NCBI GenBank assembly: GCA_902478945.1
Contig: CABSMX010000001.1
Span: forward strand, 1-64,000
Length of the DNA: 64,000 nucleotides
Origin: an uncultured Collinsella sp.
GTDB taxonomy: Bacteria > Actinomycetota > Coriobacteriia > Coriobacteriales > Coriobacteriaceae
Direction: 5' to 3'
The position numbers were made by a program, and so were the translations under genes. Shown here piece after piece: positions 11,201 through 18,505 of this stretch. The notes under the pieces are model-generated. The model did not search any database. It was not told the DNA's origin and was given only the letters and a program-made list of their open reading frames with translations. Within the stretch, counting starts at the first letter, position 1. Each line of letters begins with the position of its first letter.

Positions 11201-14200
11201 GTGCTCTCGGCTATCATCAGCTCGGGTGCGGGCGCTGGCGCGGCGCAAACCGACTACGCCGATTATGGCGTGTTCCGCGGCTCCAAGGCGTACTGGGGCA
11301 ACGACACGGAAGATCCGGCGATATGCGGCTATTTGTTTGGCAACAAGAACTATGGCAAGGTACGAAATGCCAACTACGACAGTGTGGGCAAGCCCGCGGG
11401 TGTCGCCAGCGATTTCGAAGCCGCCAAAAATGATGACCAGAAGGCTCCCGGTAAGCAGGGCTGGCACGGACCCCTCGACGCGGACAACGACGTGAACTCG
11501 CCCTACCTGGTGGCGTCTTATGCTGCCAACTACCAAACGGGCTACGTGTGCGCCTCGAAGTCGATTGGCATGAGCCTGGAGTTCAAACAGGGCGCCCCCT
11601 ACGATATGACCGGTTACGGCACGGGATATGTGGGCCTTAACGGCCGCTACTATTCCAATGCCTGCGACTCGAACGAGGCGACCACCGACCGCGACCGCAT
11701 CACGCCGCACATAGCCACGATCGACGGTAACGGCGCCACCATCACGGTGGGTACCGAAGACGCCGCCTACGGCGCCGTCGAATACGCCGACGACGACTAT
11801 AAGGTCTCGGGCGTGGGTGGCCTATTCAGCACCGTGATGTTCACCTCCACCAATGTGGGGCAGAGCGTTACCGCGAACGACCGCGCGCAGGTCAAAGACC
11901 TCACCTTTAGCAACTGCAACGTAGCGCTCACCTATATCGACACCAACGGCGAAGCCAAACCGGGACAGGCGACGAACGACCTTATCGGCACTGGTCTTTT
12001 GGCGGGCGCAACGGCCAACTACGACGTCTGGACGTGCGGCGTCTACCGCAACGTGCAGATGAAGAACTGCACCGTGTCGGGCGCTAAGAGCGTAGGAGGG
12101 CTTCTTGGCAGCTCGGGCCGCGCCAGCAGAAGTACGGACAGTGACGTGACCTATATGGTCAAATTCAGCTCCACGTGGGCACCCATGTATCTCTACGACT
12201 GCTCGTACACCGGTCTTAACGTCGCGGGCGAGAAGTACGTCGGCGGCTACGTGGGTACGGTCGCCTCGTCAAGCGGCGTGTGGACAACCGCGGCCAAAGG
12301 GATGAGCGAGAAGGCTGTTGGCGAAAGCTCGACCATAACCGCCACGGGGACAACGCCCTACGTGGGCGGTGTGATCGGCTTTGCCAAATCAAGTCATATC
12401 TCGGTCAACACCAACATCGGTGCCACAACAGCGGTCCCGTCGAGCACGGCAGTCATCTCTGGGGTGAATGTGCTTGCCACCGGGGAGAATACCGATAGGT
12501 ATATGGGCGCCGGCGGCGTGGTCGGGCGCGTCGATGGCGGCGTTATTTCTATGAGCAACGTGCGCATTGATGCCGGGACCGGCACCAAGAACGCCGTCAT
12601 CGGCGATGGTACCGGAAAGAACTTCAAAATCCGCAATGCGGGCGGACTGATTGGCGAGGTCACGAGCAGCGGCAGCCCTAACACGTACTGGTTCGAGGAC
12701 TGCAACGTCAAGAACGTTAACATCGCCGGTACCGACCAATGCTCGGGCGGGCTTATTGGCTACTACTTCAGCAATGTGAACATAACTTGCAACAACATCG
12801 CAATTGAGAACGCTGCGATCAATGGCAGCTGGAGCGGCGGTCTACTTGGCGCGATTAACAGCGGGTCCGATGTCATCAACGTCACCAACACAAAGGTTTC
12901 CAACACCACGTTTGGCGGAACATCCAACGGTGGCATCGCGGGCGACGGCCGCGGCCAGTTTCATCTGGTAAACGTGCTCATGGACAGCAATATCTATAAA
13001 TCTGACGCTAAGCAGGGTGTGCTCTTGGGCGAGGTCGACACAGGCGGCTATAGCCTTTCCGCAGCGGGCGTGGACGTAAAGCCCGGCAAGGGCAAGACCA
13101 CGAGCGACCTGCCGCCGATGGTTTACACGACCAATACGGCCGCCGTTAACAAGAAAACCTACATCGCGTTCGGAGACTACAACGACAGGCTCGACGTACC
13201 CGGCAAGGACACCACGCTCTACGGTGCGGACGATACCGCTACTACGGCTGCAAGCCCATACGTGACCACGAGCCCCGTGAGCACGCTGGCGGTGCGTGCC
13301 TCCAACGACGACACCACTGATCGCTATCTGTTTGGCGACGGTGTCGCCATTGACACCGCGACGACCATCCAGAGCGAGGCAGGCACCAGTGTTGCCGGCC
13401 GCTACACCTATACCAATATCGGCGGCATTAATGATGCCGGCGCGTACCAAAACACGAGCACCTATAGCGCGGACAGCCCAAGGCCCACTTTCAACACCAA
13501 CAACGTTACATCGGACAAGAAGGCTGCAACCGACTTCCCTGTACTCATGATTCCCGGCAACGACACGACGACGGTCGAGAAGTATCTGAACATCGTGACT
13601 AACGGCGGCTTTTCCGATGCCCGTCGCCTCAACGGCAGCGCCAAGCACGTGACCGCCACCGCTGAGGTCTTCAATCTTGCCGATAACGGCGCCTTCGTCA
13701 AGGACGCAACCGCCTCGCAAACGCCCACGCTCAAGGTGCTCAACAACGGCACGAGCTCCATGGTTTTCCGCGCGAGTACCGACTGGGACAACGAGCGGGG
13801 CCGCTTCACGCTGCTCACGGTCACTTTTAGAGAGGCCGGCCAGAGCTATCGCGTGCAGGTGCCCATCATCGTTAAGCGCATGCTCGAGATCGACTTCACC
13901 GCCACCTACTCCGAGGGCGCGAACTTCAAGGCTGCCGACTTTGCGACTCAATACGACAATCACGTGCTTGTGAGCAGCGGCGATACCATGACCGGTTACC
14001 TTACCTGGACCTATGGCAGCGCCCGGGGTGAGGCGGTCGCTTACGGCTGGAACACGCTGCTCGAAGCCGGCGGCTCCATGGGCCCGCTCAACAAAAGCAT
14101 CACCTTTGGTGCCACGCTGCCCAAGGGCACGCAGCTCACACTCGTGGACACTGCAAACAACAACCGTGAATACCACTGCACGGTCGGCGCAGGCGGAGCA

Positions 14201-15883
14201 GCGTCGGTCAAGCTCACCGACTTTGTGGATGCCGGCAACAATGCCTACGTCGAGCCATGGCTGAGTGAAACCGTGGGCGTGAAGGCCAAGGAGGATAAGG
14301 AAAACGGCGCTTGGGTCAAGCTCACCGATGACGAGGTTGCGAACAAGAGCCAGGTCGAGCTCGCGAAGACGGCTGGCGCCAAGGTTGATGGCGCGTACTA
14401 CCGCGCGCGTACATCTTCCGACACGATGGGCACGTTCTACACCCTCTCCGTTGCCAAGGAAGAGCCCAAGAGTGAGAACTTCTACTTGGTGGTGCGCACG
14501 CCGGCGGGCTCTGCGGGTGTCAACGGCTACACCGCAACTACGGTGGACACGAGCCTCAACGAGCACATCAACTACCTGCTGCGAGGCAAGAAAGCAGCCG
14601 ACGGCAAGGCTGCCGAGGACGGGCACCAGAATACGCCCTCGACCTACAGCGTGACATCCAACTACACGCACGGCCTCATCGATAACAACAAGGACGGCAT
14701 CAAACAGATGGAGCTTCACGATGTCACCTATCCGCTTACCATGAAGGTAAGCGACACCGTGAAGTTCGACTCGAACCAGCAATACACGAGCTCAGACGAG
14801 CTGTACTACCAGCTGGATTCTTCGCTCGTGAACTACGAAGGCGGCAAGGCCGCGGGCGCGCATGGCTACCCGACCGGAACCCAGGGCACGTATTCGTTCT
14901 ACGTGAAGGTGGGGGGCAAGTACTACACGTGGAATGGTTCTAAGTGGATTGATGCCGGCACGTCGCCAACGCCGGCTATTGCTGCCAAAGACTGGTCTGC
15001 AACGGGTGGCGACATGTCGCTTGTGCTTGCCGATGCCAGTGGCAAGGCCATCGACCTTTCCGGCATTCGCGAGATCGCTAAGAACCATGGCAGCGAGTTC
15101 ACCATCACCATGGAGGCGAATCTCGCCATGACGGAGCCTGCGTGCCAGGCTGGTATTATCGCTTCGCAGAATGGCGGCACAGATAAGTACACAAAGCCCA
15201 ACTACCGTGCGCACCTCTCTACGCATGCCGAAACGCTCAGCACCAGTAGCAACTCGGCATACATCGGCGGCATAGCTGGATACTACCGCATGGACGTGGG
15301 CTCCTCGACTATTGCGCTCGAGGCTTCAAAGAAGTCGCAGCTGGGCATCAACATCGATGACCTCAAGTCCGCCGACGGCGAAATCGCTTTGGTGGGAACG
15401 TATGATTTGTCCAAGCTCGCGGGTGCTGAGGCCATGATCTCCAATGCCAGCACGGTGACGTACACGCTGAGCTTGCAGAAGCGCCGCCAAGATGATGATC
15501 GTTATGATGCGGTCGACAACATCTCAAGCTACATTACGGTGCTCGGTAGCGACAAGTTGGCTAACGGCTCTTTGAGCGCCGATGGCAAGAATTACGTATT
15601 TACTGATAGCAAGGGGACTGGCGGCACGTTCGCCACGCGCGACGGCAACAGCCTTGCCTTTAAGCATGCCTTCCGCGTTAAGGTGAACACCGATGTTGAG
15701 GGCAAGGACCAAACTTATGCCAACTACCGCTTGGTGCTTACGGCTCATATGTCCGGCGTCGGTGTCAACGACACGCCGGTTAACGTCAGCAGCCTCGCCG
15801 GCTATGCGAACTCCGACTACGTGACGTACACGCTAGCGCGCATCAACACCAAGGGCATTCCCCATGAGACGAAAACCAACTAG
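5234..15883 (+). CDS. Giant secreted surface protein (3549 residues) with GLUG-like repeats
   Basis: A signal peptide (MRTAKRITTACLTAIMIFQ, likely cut near VFA-QE at about residue 30) leads into an acidic, Ala/Asp/Glu/Thr-rich low-complexity stretch up to about residue 140. Two long regions, about 380-1110 and 2230-2570, carry many G-G-hydrophobic-hydrophobic-G words (GGLIGEAQ, GGLVGYLG, GGFIGRIV, GGLLGSSG, GGVVGRVD, GGLIGYYF), the pattern of the GLUG motif found in parallel beta-helix adhesins. Asn/Thr/Gly-rich strands continue through the centre, and the C-terminal 700 residues look like stacked beta domains. The protein ends in GIPHETKTN with no LPXTG motif, hydrophobic tail or obvious cell-wall-binding repeat. 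GAGGTAGG precedes the ATG, and the leader holds a small CCCCGCGCGGGG palindrome near 5195. A strong terminator follows. Role unknown; an adhesin or polysaccharide-binding fibre is plausible. Confidence 0.85.
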   Translation: MRTAKRITTACLTAIMIFQALAPSTEVFAQELDTVMEASVSAARAAGNTARSVQDGVATALQDADQAASDDAATTPGADAGATEGGDGSTNAGESQDSTTDGTTNGDTPTEGDASQDDAATDEGAADEEQADDADADAADQAGANYPIATVEALRHALGDGNVITDDLGAVTAITFESNADLIAISNTDPAIYQNANISKGGSTGIDFDVCGAEIVDGLGSLTFQGFGSDAYPFKGALNLGDRTLTVNKTLFNNIELSDANSTVKLTWKGTDAQPIVAAKVTGADKTLAATVTVGTPKSDTEKDICKLTSPLVGEVTGALTLNATYTTSANSPLAVDMQSSAGNMGLLVNTLAEKASFTLAGLALPDNLDGTPTINATADGANAGGLIGEAQEGATVALPTGIDVSALSVAGKNAAGGLIGKATKLTLTVGKDNSGKDASGKAVVIKPAHAVGSSSAGTYAGGLIGDASFADAFTINSGIFDFGKGVALSVSNTSAAPSAGGLFGVLDISNGDAVVNGGSYTSTLQNGTDNSNNNGVRGNYGGLVGKLWGKKNGDALHAFTVQDDTAVSFGVGSNGKLTYAGGLVGYLGEGGGSANVSAVVISDATVTCSTSGYASANGKYGGAVGVVDTNNVLEVRGLKVKTASGANIGGTNGGFAGVVGSSWLGIVKFSGITDLSDATFVENDHTAQLIYENFNSLIFAAGSGSDSGTAAGDTMKWQYKRPSTPVKIDDVYSCGQVIRLGNPLSENLISINEAHRWIFSSKLVKTGDAFALASIDDFAKLAITWQTNGYYSMVDGVTENNLNGLQSLTITVSGTIDLKGTGLTGFTQDRADGSQVFSGTLNGGGTNGNGTINLAVGEPYGMRGKAVLDGNDTSNGNGKIYRHGRLGLFAAVNGATISNVTIAGSMKFDNGSAIDAGSLAGAIVGNLSLSGVTCKTNIACDDTFSNEVNIGGIAGSVSAASTVAFEGDSKAQATITKAQTLSGNMRIGGAIGNVGDYTSTFNVTRLEVGGKIKTGDCAGGKIAQVGGFIGRIVQGSNEKHVTITGLSFSEFAMTVGKNGDKLNGAGGLLGYSWGNAIVTIGDTAANTSGSAYALKTSNNTTVTANSSAEVGGLVYAASGHWIVNNYAINLANASFTANNATTLGVLIARGGTSDSNSFGAETNYNGLYLEDRASWDTAYAVNGVSITAPKVTTYDEWLANGVKPESNLIDNGCNAVVSLHTEGQKLDMSGNPARDNSYQNRIAPANSSDGFPQSNGSVRYYYNLDKAYAEVGNNPENDSKDNWMNSAEYLLLWCAYLYAPSAIQDYIIPGNQAIFQGNNIGTSDSAGVEINLDGYSFYPTDPAKGSTVTVNNATITFHYSDIKAEQKGNKKNSEATQHENMHCALIGTHTGSLKVKNVTLAGTVGSVVNDEGSSSGALVCRCIYGPINETNVAQLEIDGLTLDGLTVDGVNDDTSYAPLLINEMQTCVNLSAKNISTRSYANGATAATSLFGRLGVGKNSDQVTAKFEQISLPSKNNDTIFTHASLLESFGYGSTSTGSADYTFTKAEADAGKVTYGSEIDAKDKEYSGKQLWYYDKETYATPNGLVTVDKKPADAKNPRFGDYLPYVYKGKATEDGVQYHEIKVNQRIPNLMTGCGTYGDPYAVTDATEMNAIANYINNSVALDGWEVTIAADQSRLCERRNKTKIDSARTDNEVVYVYKQANGADNKWEKKNGDATTDPSQTLSDETMHRYVQSAYYSIEPPEGNKITVDAASFGGFGNKANPFRGVIVGDLGKSTAAIEIENNKGELRGLIPYSYGSVVRNLNINYVNAQATITYSDKDEDGVPTAFFGGVIGCILGGDNIIDGVVVNNPNNGSTAYGFTVVSNPDVSRSHLVPIGGYVGAIAGGGVIFRHTGDSWRGGTKEKFKPVAKGGANSQLYDNPYVGRVIDGYAFSEGCAVKNGDANYKINELKDKGTPCVTTTGTDNKYIGTNAEAPVTTVENAQGLLVLSAIISSGAGAGAAQTDYADYGVFRGSKAYWGNDTEDPAICGYLFGNKNYGKVRNANYDSVGKPAGVASDFEAAKNDDQKAPGKQGWHGPLDADNDVNSPYLVASYAANYQTGYVCASKSIGMSLEFKQGAPYDMTGYGTGYVGLNGRYYSNACDSNEATTDRDRITPHIATIDGNGATITVGTEDAAYGAVEYADDDYKVSGVGGLFSTVMFTSTNVGQSVTANDRAQVKDLTFSNCNVALTYIDTNGEAKPGQATNDLIGTGLLAGATANYDVWTCGVYRNVQMKNCTVSGAKSVGGLLGSSGRASRSTDSDVTYMVKFSSTWAPMYLYDCSYTGLNVAGEKYVGGYVGTVASSSGVWTTAAKGMSEKAVGESSTITATGTTPYVGGVIGFAKSSHISVNTNIGATTAVPSSTAVISGVNVLATGENTDRYMGAGGVVGRVDGGVISMSNVRIDAGTGTKNAVIGDGTGKNFKIRNAGGLIGEVTSSGSPNTYWFEDCNVKNVNIAGTDQCSGGLIGYYFSNVNITCNNIAIENAAINGSWSGGLLGAINSGSDVINVTNTKVSNTTFGGTSNGGIAGDGRGQFHLVNVLMDSNIYKSDAKQGVLLGEVDTGGYSLSAAGVDVKPGKGKTTSDLPPMVYTTNTAAVNKKTYIAFGDYNDRLDVPGKDTTLYGADDTATTAASPYVTTSPVSTLAVRASNDDTTDRYLFGDGVAIDTATTIQSEAGTSVAGRYTYTNIGGINDAGAYQNTSTYSADSPRPTFNTNNVTSDKKAATDFPVLMIPGNDTTTVEKYLNIVTNGGFSDARRLNGSAKHVTATAEVFNLADNGAFVKDATASQTPTLKVLNNGTSSMVFRASTDWDNERGRFTLLTVTFREAGQSYRVQVPIIVKRMLEIDFTATYSEGANFKAADFATQYDNHVLVSSGDTMTGYLTWTYGSARGEAVAYGWNTLLEAGGSMGPLNKSITFGATLPKGTQLTLVDTANNNREYHCTVGAGGAASVKLTDFVDAGNNAYVEPWLSETVGVKAKEDKENGAWVKLTDDEVANKSQVELAKTAGAKVDGAYYRARTSSDTMGTFYTLSVAKEEPKSENFYLVVRTPAGSAGVNGYTATTVDTSLNEHINYLLRGKKAADGKAAEDGHQNTPSTYSVTSNYTHGLIDNNKDGIKQMELHDVTYPLTMKVSDTVKFDSNQQYTSSDELYYQLDSSLVNYEGGKAAGAHGYPTGTQGTYSFYVKVGGKYYTWNGSKWIDAGTSPTPAIAAKDWSATGGDMSLVLADASGKAIDLSGIREIAKNHGSEFTITMEANLAMTEPACQAGIIASQNGGTDKYTKPNYRAHLSTHAETLSTSSNSAYIGGIAGYYRMDVGSSTIALEASKKSQLGINIDDLKSADGEIALVGTYDLSKLAGAEAMISNASTVTYTLSLQKRRQDDDRYDAVDNISSYITVLGSDKLANGSLSADGKNYVFTDSKGTGGTFATRDGNSLAFKHAFRVKVNTDVEGKDQTYANYRLVLTAHMSGVGVNDTPVNVSSLAGYANSDYVTYTLARINTKGIPHETKTN

Positions 15884-15889
15884 CCACGC

Positions 15890-15928
15890 GAGGGGCGGCA
15901 ACCACCCGGTTGCCGCCCTCTTTTCTTG
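15890..15928 (+). terminator. Terminator of the giant-protein operon
   Basis: A GC-rich stem (left arm GAGGGGCGGCAAC with one bulged base, right arm GTTGCCGCCCTC) is followed directly by TTTTCTTGTT. It begins seven bases after the stop codon. Confidence 0.9.
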
Positions 15929-15960
15929 TTCGCCTGACCCGCTGCTGTCCCAGCTACCCA

Positions 15961-16059
15961 CCAACTTTCCAGCTTTCCACCCAACTTACCACCTAAGGTG
16001 GAAAGCTGGAAAGTTAAGTGGAAAGCTGGTAAGTTAGGTGGAAAGTTGGAAAGTTGGGA
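15961..16059. repeat. Array of 20-bp repeats upstream of the AlbA_2 regulator
   Basis: Three direct 20-bp units lie on the + strand (first unit GTGGAAAGCTGGAAAGTTAA; the others differ at a few positions). One full and one shortened unit precede them in inverted orientation, so the array as a whole is palindromic around about 15998. The last unit runs into the ribosome-binding site of the following gene. A near-identical array follows that gene at 17566-17664. Confidence 0.9.
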
Positions 16060-16067
16060 GGTTCGGC

Positions 16068-17537
16068 ATGAATGAGGAGTGGTTGGCGCAGGTTATCCAT
16101 CATCTGCGGGCAATAGGAAACGACACCCAGCAGTACGAAGTAAAAGAAGCCAAGGGCGCGCTCCCCAAAAGCATCGTCGAGACGCTTTCGGCATTTTCCA
16201 ACGCGCAGGGCGGCTTTATCATCCTCGGCATTTCCGAAAAGAACGGGTTTATGCCCGTCGAGGGTTTTGATGCCCGCAAGATGCAAGACGCCCTCTCTTC
16301 TGCATGTGAAAAGCCGACGCCCGTTGTGAGGCCGGATATCCAAGTGCTCCCCTTCGAGGGTAAGCTGGTGCTTTGCGCGCGCATCAAAGAAATGCATCCA
16401 CGCGATAAACCCTGCTATATTGCGGCACGCGGAATGTACGATTCGTCCTTTATCCGTACGGGCGACGGCGACCGGCGCATGACTCCCTACGAAATCGATC
16501 GCTTTATGGAGGAGCATGTTCAGCCTACATACGACGACGAGCCGGTCGAAGGTGCCACGCTCGATGACCTTGACGCCGATCTTTTGCAAAGGTTTATAAA
16601 ACGCCAGCGCGAGCTACACCCTAGGCTTTTGGGCACCAGAAGCGACGATGAGATTCTCCTTGATCTGCATGTGACCAAAAGGGTGGACGACGCAATCGTG
16701 CCGACGCTTGCTGCAATTGTCGCGATGGGACGGTTTCCGCAAAAGTTCTTCCCACGTCTCAATGTGACCTTTACGGCGTACCCCGGGACCACAAAAACGC
16801 AGCGAGTAAGTGATAACAAGCGTTTTGTGGATTCTCAGACCATTTTGGGTCCGATCCCTTTCATGATTGAGGACGTGCTTGCCGCCGTTGCGAGAAACAC
16901 CCGAAACGCAGCGGTTATCGAGGGCGCGTTCCGGAAAGATGTGCCCGATTATCCGCCCGTGGCGCTGCGCGAGGCGGTGGCGAACGCGCTCATGCACCGC
17001 GACTACTCTTCCGCCGCGCGTGGCTCACAAGTGCAGGTCAACCTGTATATCGACCGCGTCGAGATTCTCAATCCCGGCGGGCTGTACGGCGATGTAACGA
17101 TCGATTTGCTGGGAGTTTCTGGGGTTCCGTCATCTAGAAACCAGTTCCTTTCAAATATCCTCGAGACCACGCCGTACCCAGGCGGTGGCTACGTGGTCGA
17201 AAATCGCGGCACTGGTTATCAGGAAATAGGTGAGCAGCTCGAGCGGGCAAACATGCTGCCGCCCGAACCAAAGAACTCGACGGTTTCTTTTTCGCTGACG
17301 TTCGATAAGCGAAAGATAATGCGGGCGGAACAGGTGACATCTGTGGGGCATGTGGACGAGGCAATCTTGGATTACCTGGCAACACATTCTTCGGCTTCGG
17401 CCAAGGAGCTCACCGACGCTTCGGGTTTGAGCAGGAGCGCCGTTTCCAACCACATAAAAGGCTTGATTGGTGCGGGCAAGATTGAGGCGATGGAGCCTCC
17501 GCGCAGCCCGCGACAGCGGTATCGACTCGCGAAGTAG
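16068..17537 (+). CDS. AlbA_2/Schlafen-type ATP-binding transcriptional regulator with C-terminal winged helix
   Basis: From the ATG at 16068 the protein has 489 residues. Residues about 20-130 are an AlbA_2-type domain (EVKEAKGALPKSIVETLSAF, then GGFIILGI), the usual N-terminus of putative DNA-binding regulators of this group. The middle contains the HATPase_c_4-like segment (LREAVANALMHRDYS, then IEILNPGGLYG). The last 75 residues form a helix-turn-helix (ASAKELTDASGLSRSAVSNH). The upstream GTG at 16038 in the same frame lies inside the repeat array and is less likely; GGGAGG sits six bases before the chosen ATG. The gene stands alone between two copies of one 20-bp repeat array, so autoregulation through these sites is a natural hypothesis. 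Confidence 0.85.
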   Translation: MNEEWLAQVIHHLRAIGNDTQQYEVKEAKGALPKSIVETLSAFSNAQGGFIILGISEKNGFMPVEGFDARKMQDALSSACEKPTPVVRPDIQVLPFEGKLVLCARIKEMHPRDKPCYIAARGMYDSSFIRTGDGDRRMTPYEIDRFMEEHVQPTYDDEPVEGATLDDLDADLLQRFIKRQRELHPRLLGTRSDDEILLDLHVTKRVDDAIVPTLAAIVAMGRFPQKFFPRLNVTFTAYPGTTKTQRVSDNKRFVDSQTILGPIPFMIEDVLAAVARNTRNAAVIEGAFRKDVPDYPPVALREAVANALMHRDYSSAARGSQVQVNLYIDRVEILNPGGLYGDVTIDLLGVSGVPSSRNQFLSNILETTPYPGGGYVVENRGTGYQEIGEQLERANMLPPEPKNSTVSFSLTFDKRKIMRAEQVTSVGHVDEAILDYLATHSSASAKELTDASGLSRSAVSNHIKGLIGAGKIEAMEPPRSPRQRYRLAK

Positions 17538-17565
17538 GGCTGTCCGTCGCCCATGCTTCGGTCTC

Positions 17566-17664
17566 CCAACTTCTTTCCAGCTTTCCACTTAACTTACCAC
17601 TTAAGGTGGAAAGCTGGAAAGTTAAGTGGAAAGCTGGAAAGTAAGTGGAAAGTTGACATGTTGG
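17566..17664. repeat. Array of 20-bp repeats downstream of the AlbA_2 regulator
   Basis: This has the same layout as the array at 15961-16059 and the same orientation: one full and one shortened inverted unit, then three direct units (first unit again GTGGAAAGCTGGAAAGTTAA). The last unit has diverged. The two arrays form about 99-bp direct repeats around the gene, which could recombine and delete it. Confidence 0.88.
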
Positions 17665-17720
17665 GTGCGGGCTGAAGAGGGGTTAATAATTGCACAAACC
17701 ATACCAGCCAATCAAAAAGA

Positions 17721-17737
17721 TACCAATCTGGTTGGTA
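17721..17737. promoter_or_regulatory. Operator-like palindrome
   Basis: TACCAA and TTGGTA are perfect 6-bp inverted arms around a 5-base centre. It lies in the 256-base gap before the HTH gene. The binding protein is unknown, and the rest of the gap (17665-17847) shows nothing else that can be supported. Confidence 0.35.
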
Positions 17738-17847
17738 AAACACCGTCAATGAGCCGCGAGCCAACTAGCTGCGTAAATAAAACCTAAAGAACTGTTGCAA
17801 ATGAATGGCAAATACCCAGATGCCGCCGTTGCGATTTTCAATTAACT

Positions 17848-17876
17848 GTTACGCGGGAACAGCAAAATGCTACTAT
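17848..17876 (+). promoter_or_regulatory. Probable extended -10 promoter of the HTH gene
   Basis: TGCTACTAT gives an extended -10 (TACTAT at 17871-17876). A weak -35 GTTACG lies 17 bp upstream at 17848. Transcription would start near 17883, about 40 bases before the GTG start. Confidence 0.4.
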
Positions 17877-17920
17877 CTAACAAGCACGTAAGAAAGCAGA
17901 TTAACGGTTAAGGCTAAGAA

Positions 17921-18325
17921 GTGGCAGGTATGTCGGAAGCAACTAGGACTCGCACGCATGCGCCCGAGGTTAGGCAGCGCGCCGTCGAGATCCTCCAAGA
18001 GGGGGTTGGTCACCGCGCCCTCGCCGCAAAGCTCGGCATTCCCCAGGCCACGGCTCGTCAGTGGGCCCGCGCATATGCCGTGGGCGGTGCCGACGCCGTG
18101 CTCAACGCGGGCGCTCGCCATCACACCTATTCGTACGACGTAAAGCTCGCCGTGGTTAAGGACCGTCTGGAAAACGGCCTGACGGTTCGCGAGGCCATGA
18201 TCAAGCACAAGATCCCCAGCGAGTCTTCGGTCAAGGCTTGGTGCCGCCTGTACCGCGACGGCGGCGAGGCGGCGCTGGTCGATAAGCCGCGGGGTCGCAA
18301 GCCGCGCGTTAAAAAGGCGGAATAG
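17921..18325 (+). CDS. Stand-alone transposase-type helix-turn-helix protein (IS3/IS150 OrfA-like)
   Basis: A 134-residue basic protein with two helix-turn-helix segments: residues about 15-55 (EVRQRAVEILQEG through ATARQWARAY) and about 75-115 (YDVKLAVVKDRLENGLTVRE through SVKAWCRLYRDGG). It ends in a basic tail (KPRGRKPRVKKAE). This is the layout of the first reading frame of IS3/IS150-type elements. No OrfB integrase frame, terminal inverted repeats or target duplication were found around it, and it has its own promoter and terminator. It is either a remnant or a domesticated DNA-binding protein. The GTG start has AAGG seven bases upstream; the ATG at 17930 is the alternative. Confidence 0.7.
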   Translation: MAGMSEATRTRTHAPEVRQRAVEILQEGVGHRALAAKLGIPQATARQWARAYAVGGADAVLNAGARHHTYSYDVKLAVVKDRLENGLTVREAMIKHKIPSESSVKAWCRLYRDGGEAALVDKPRGRKPRVKKAE

Positions 18326-18337
18326 CGAACGGGATGG

Positions 18338-18362
18338 TGCGCCCGCGGGGGCGCATTTTTCT
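18338..18362 (+). terminator. Terminator of the HTH gene
   Basis: A 7-bp stem TGCGCCC/GGGCGCA is followed by TTTTTCTT, 12 bases after the stop codon. Confidence 0.85.
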
Positions 18363-18505
18363 TGCCGCCCCACTGCTCCAAAGCGGACGTGCCCTTGCCC
18401 CGTACGCCTAAAACTCCCCAGTTGACCGAAAACCTGCCGCCGTTGCTCCTCAATTGAGCTATAACGTTAAACAATTGCAGCGTTTTTGCATGGGGGAGTG
18501 ATGGT

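Noticed and set aside
15961..16059. Possible CRISPR array from the 20-bp repeats, and likewise from the 23-bp-period array at 550-652.
   Set aside because: The 20-bp units abut without spacers and include inverted copies; the 11-bp words have only 12-bp spacers. No cas genes are present.
17921..18325. Complete insertion sequence around the HTH gene.
   Set aside because: No second transposase frame, terminal inverted repeats or target duplication were found.
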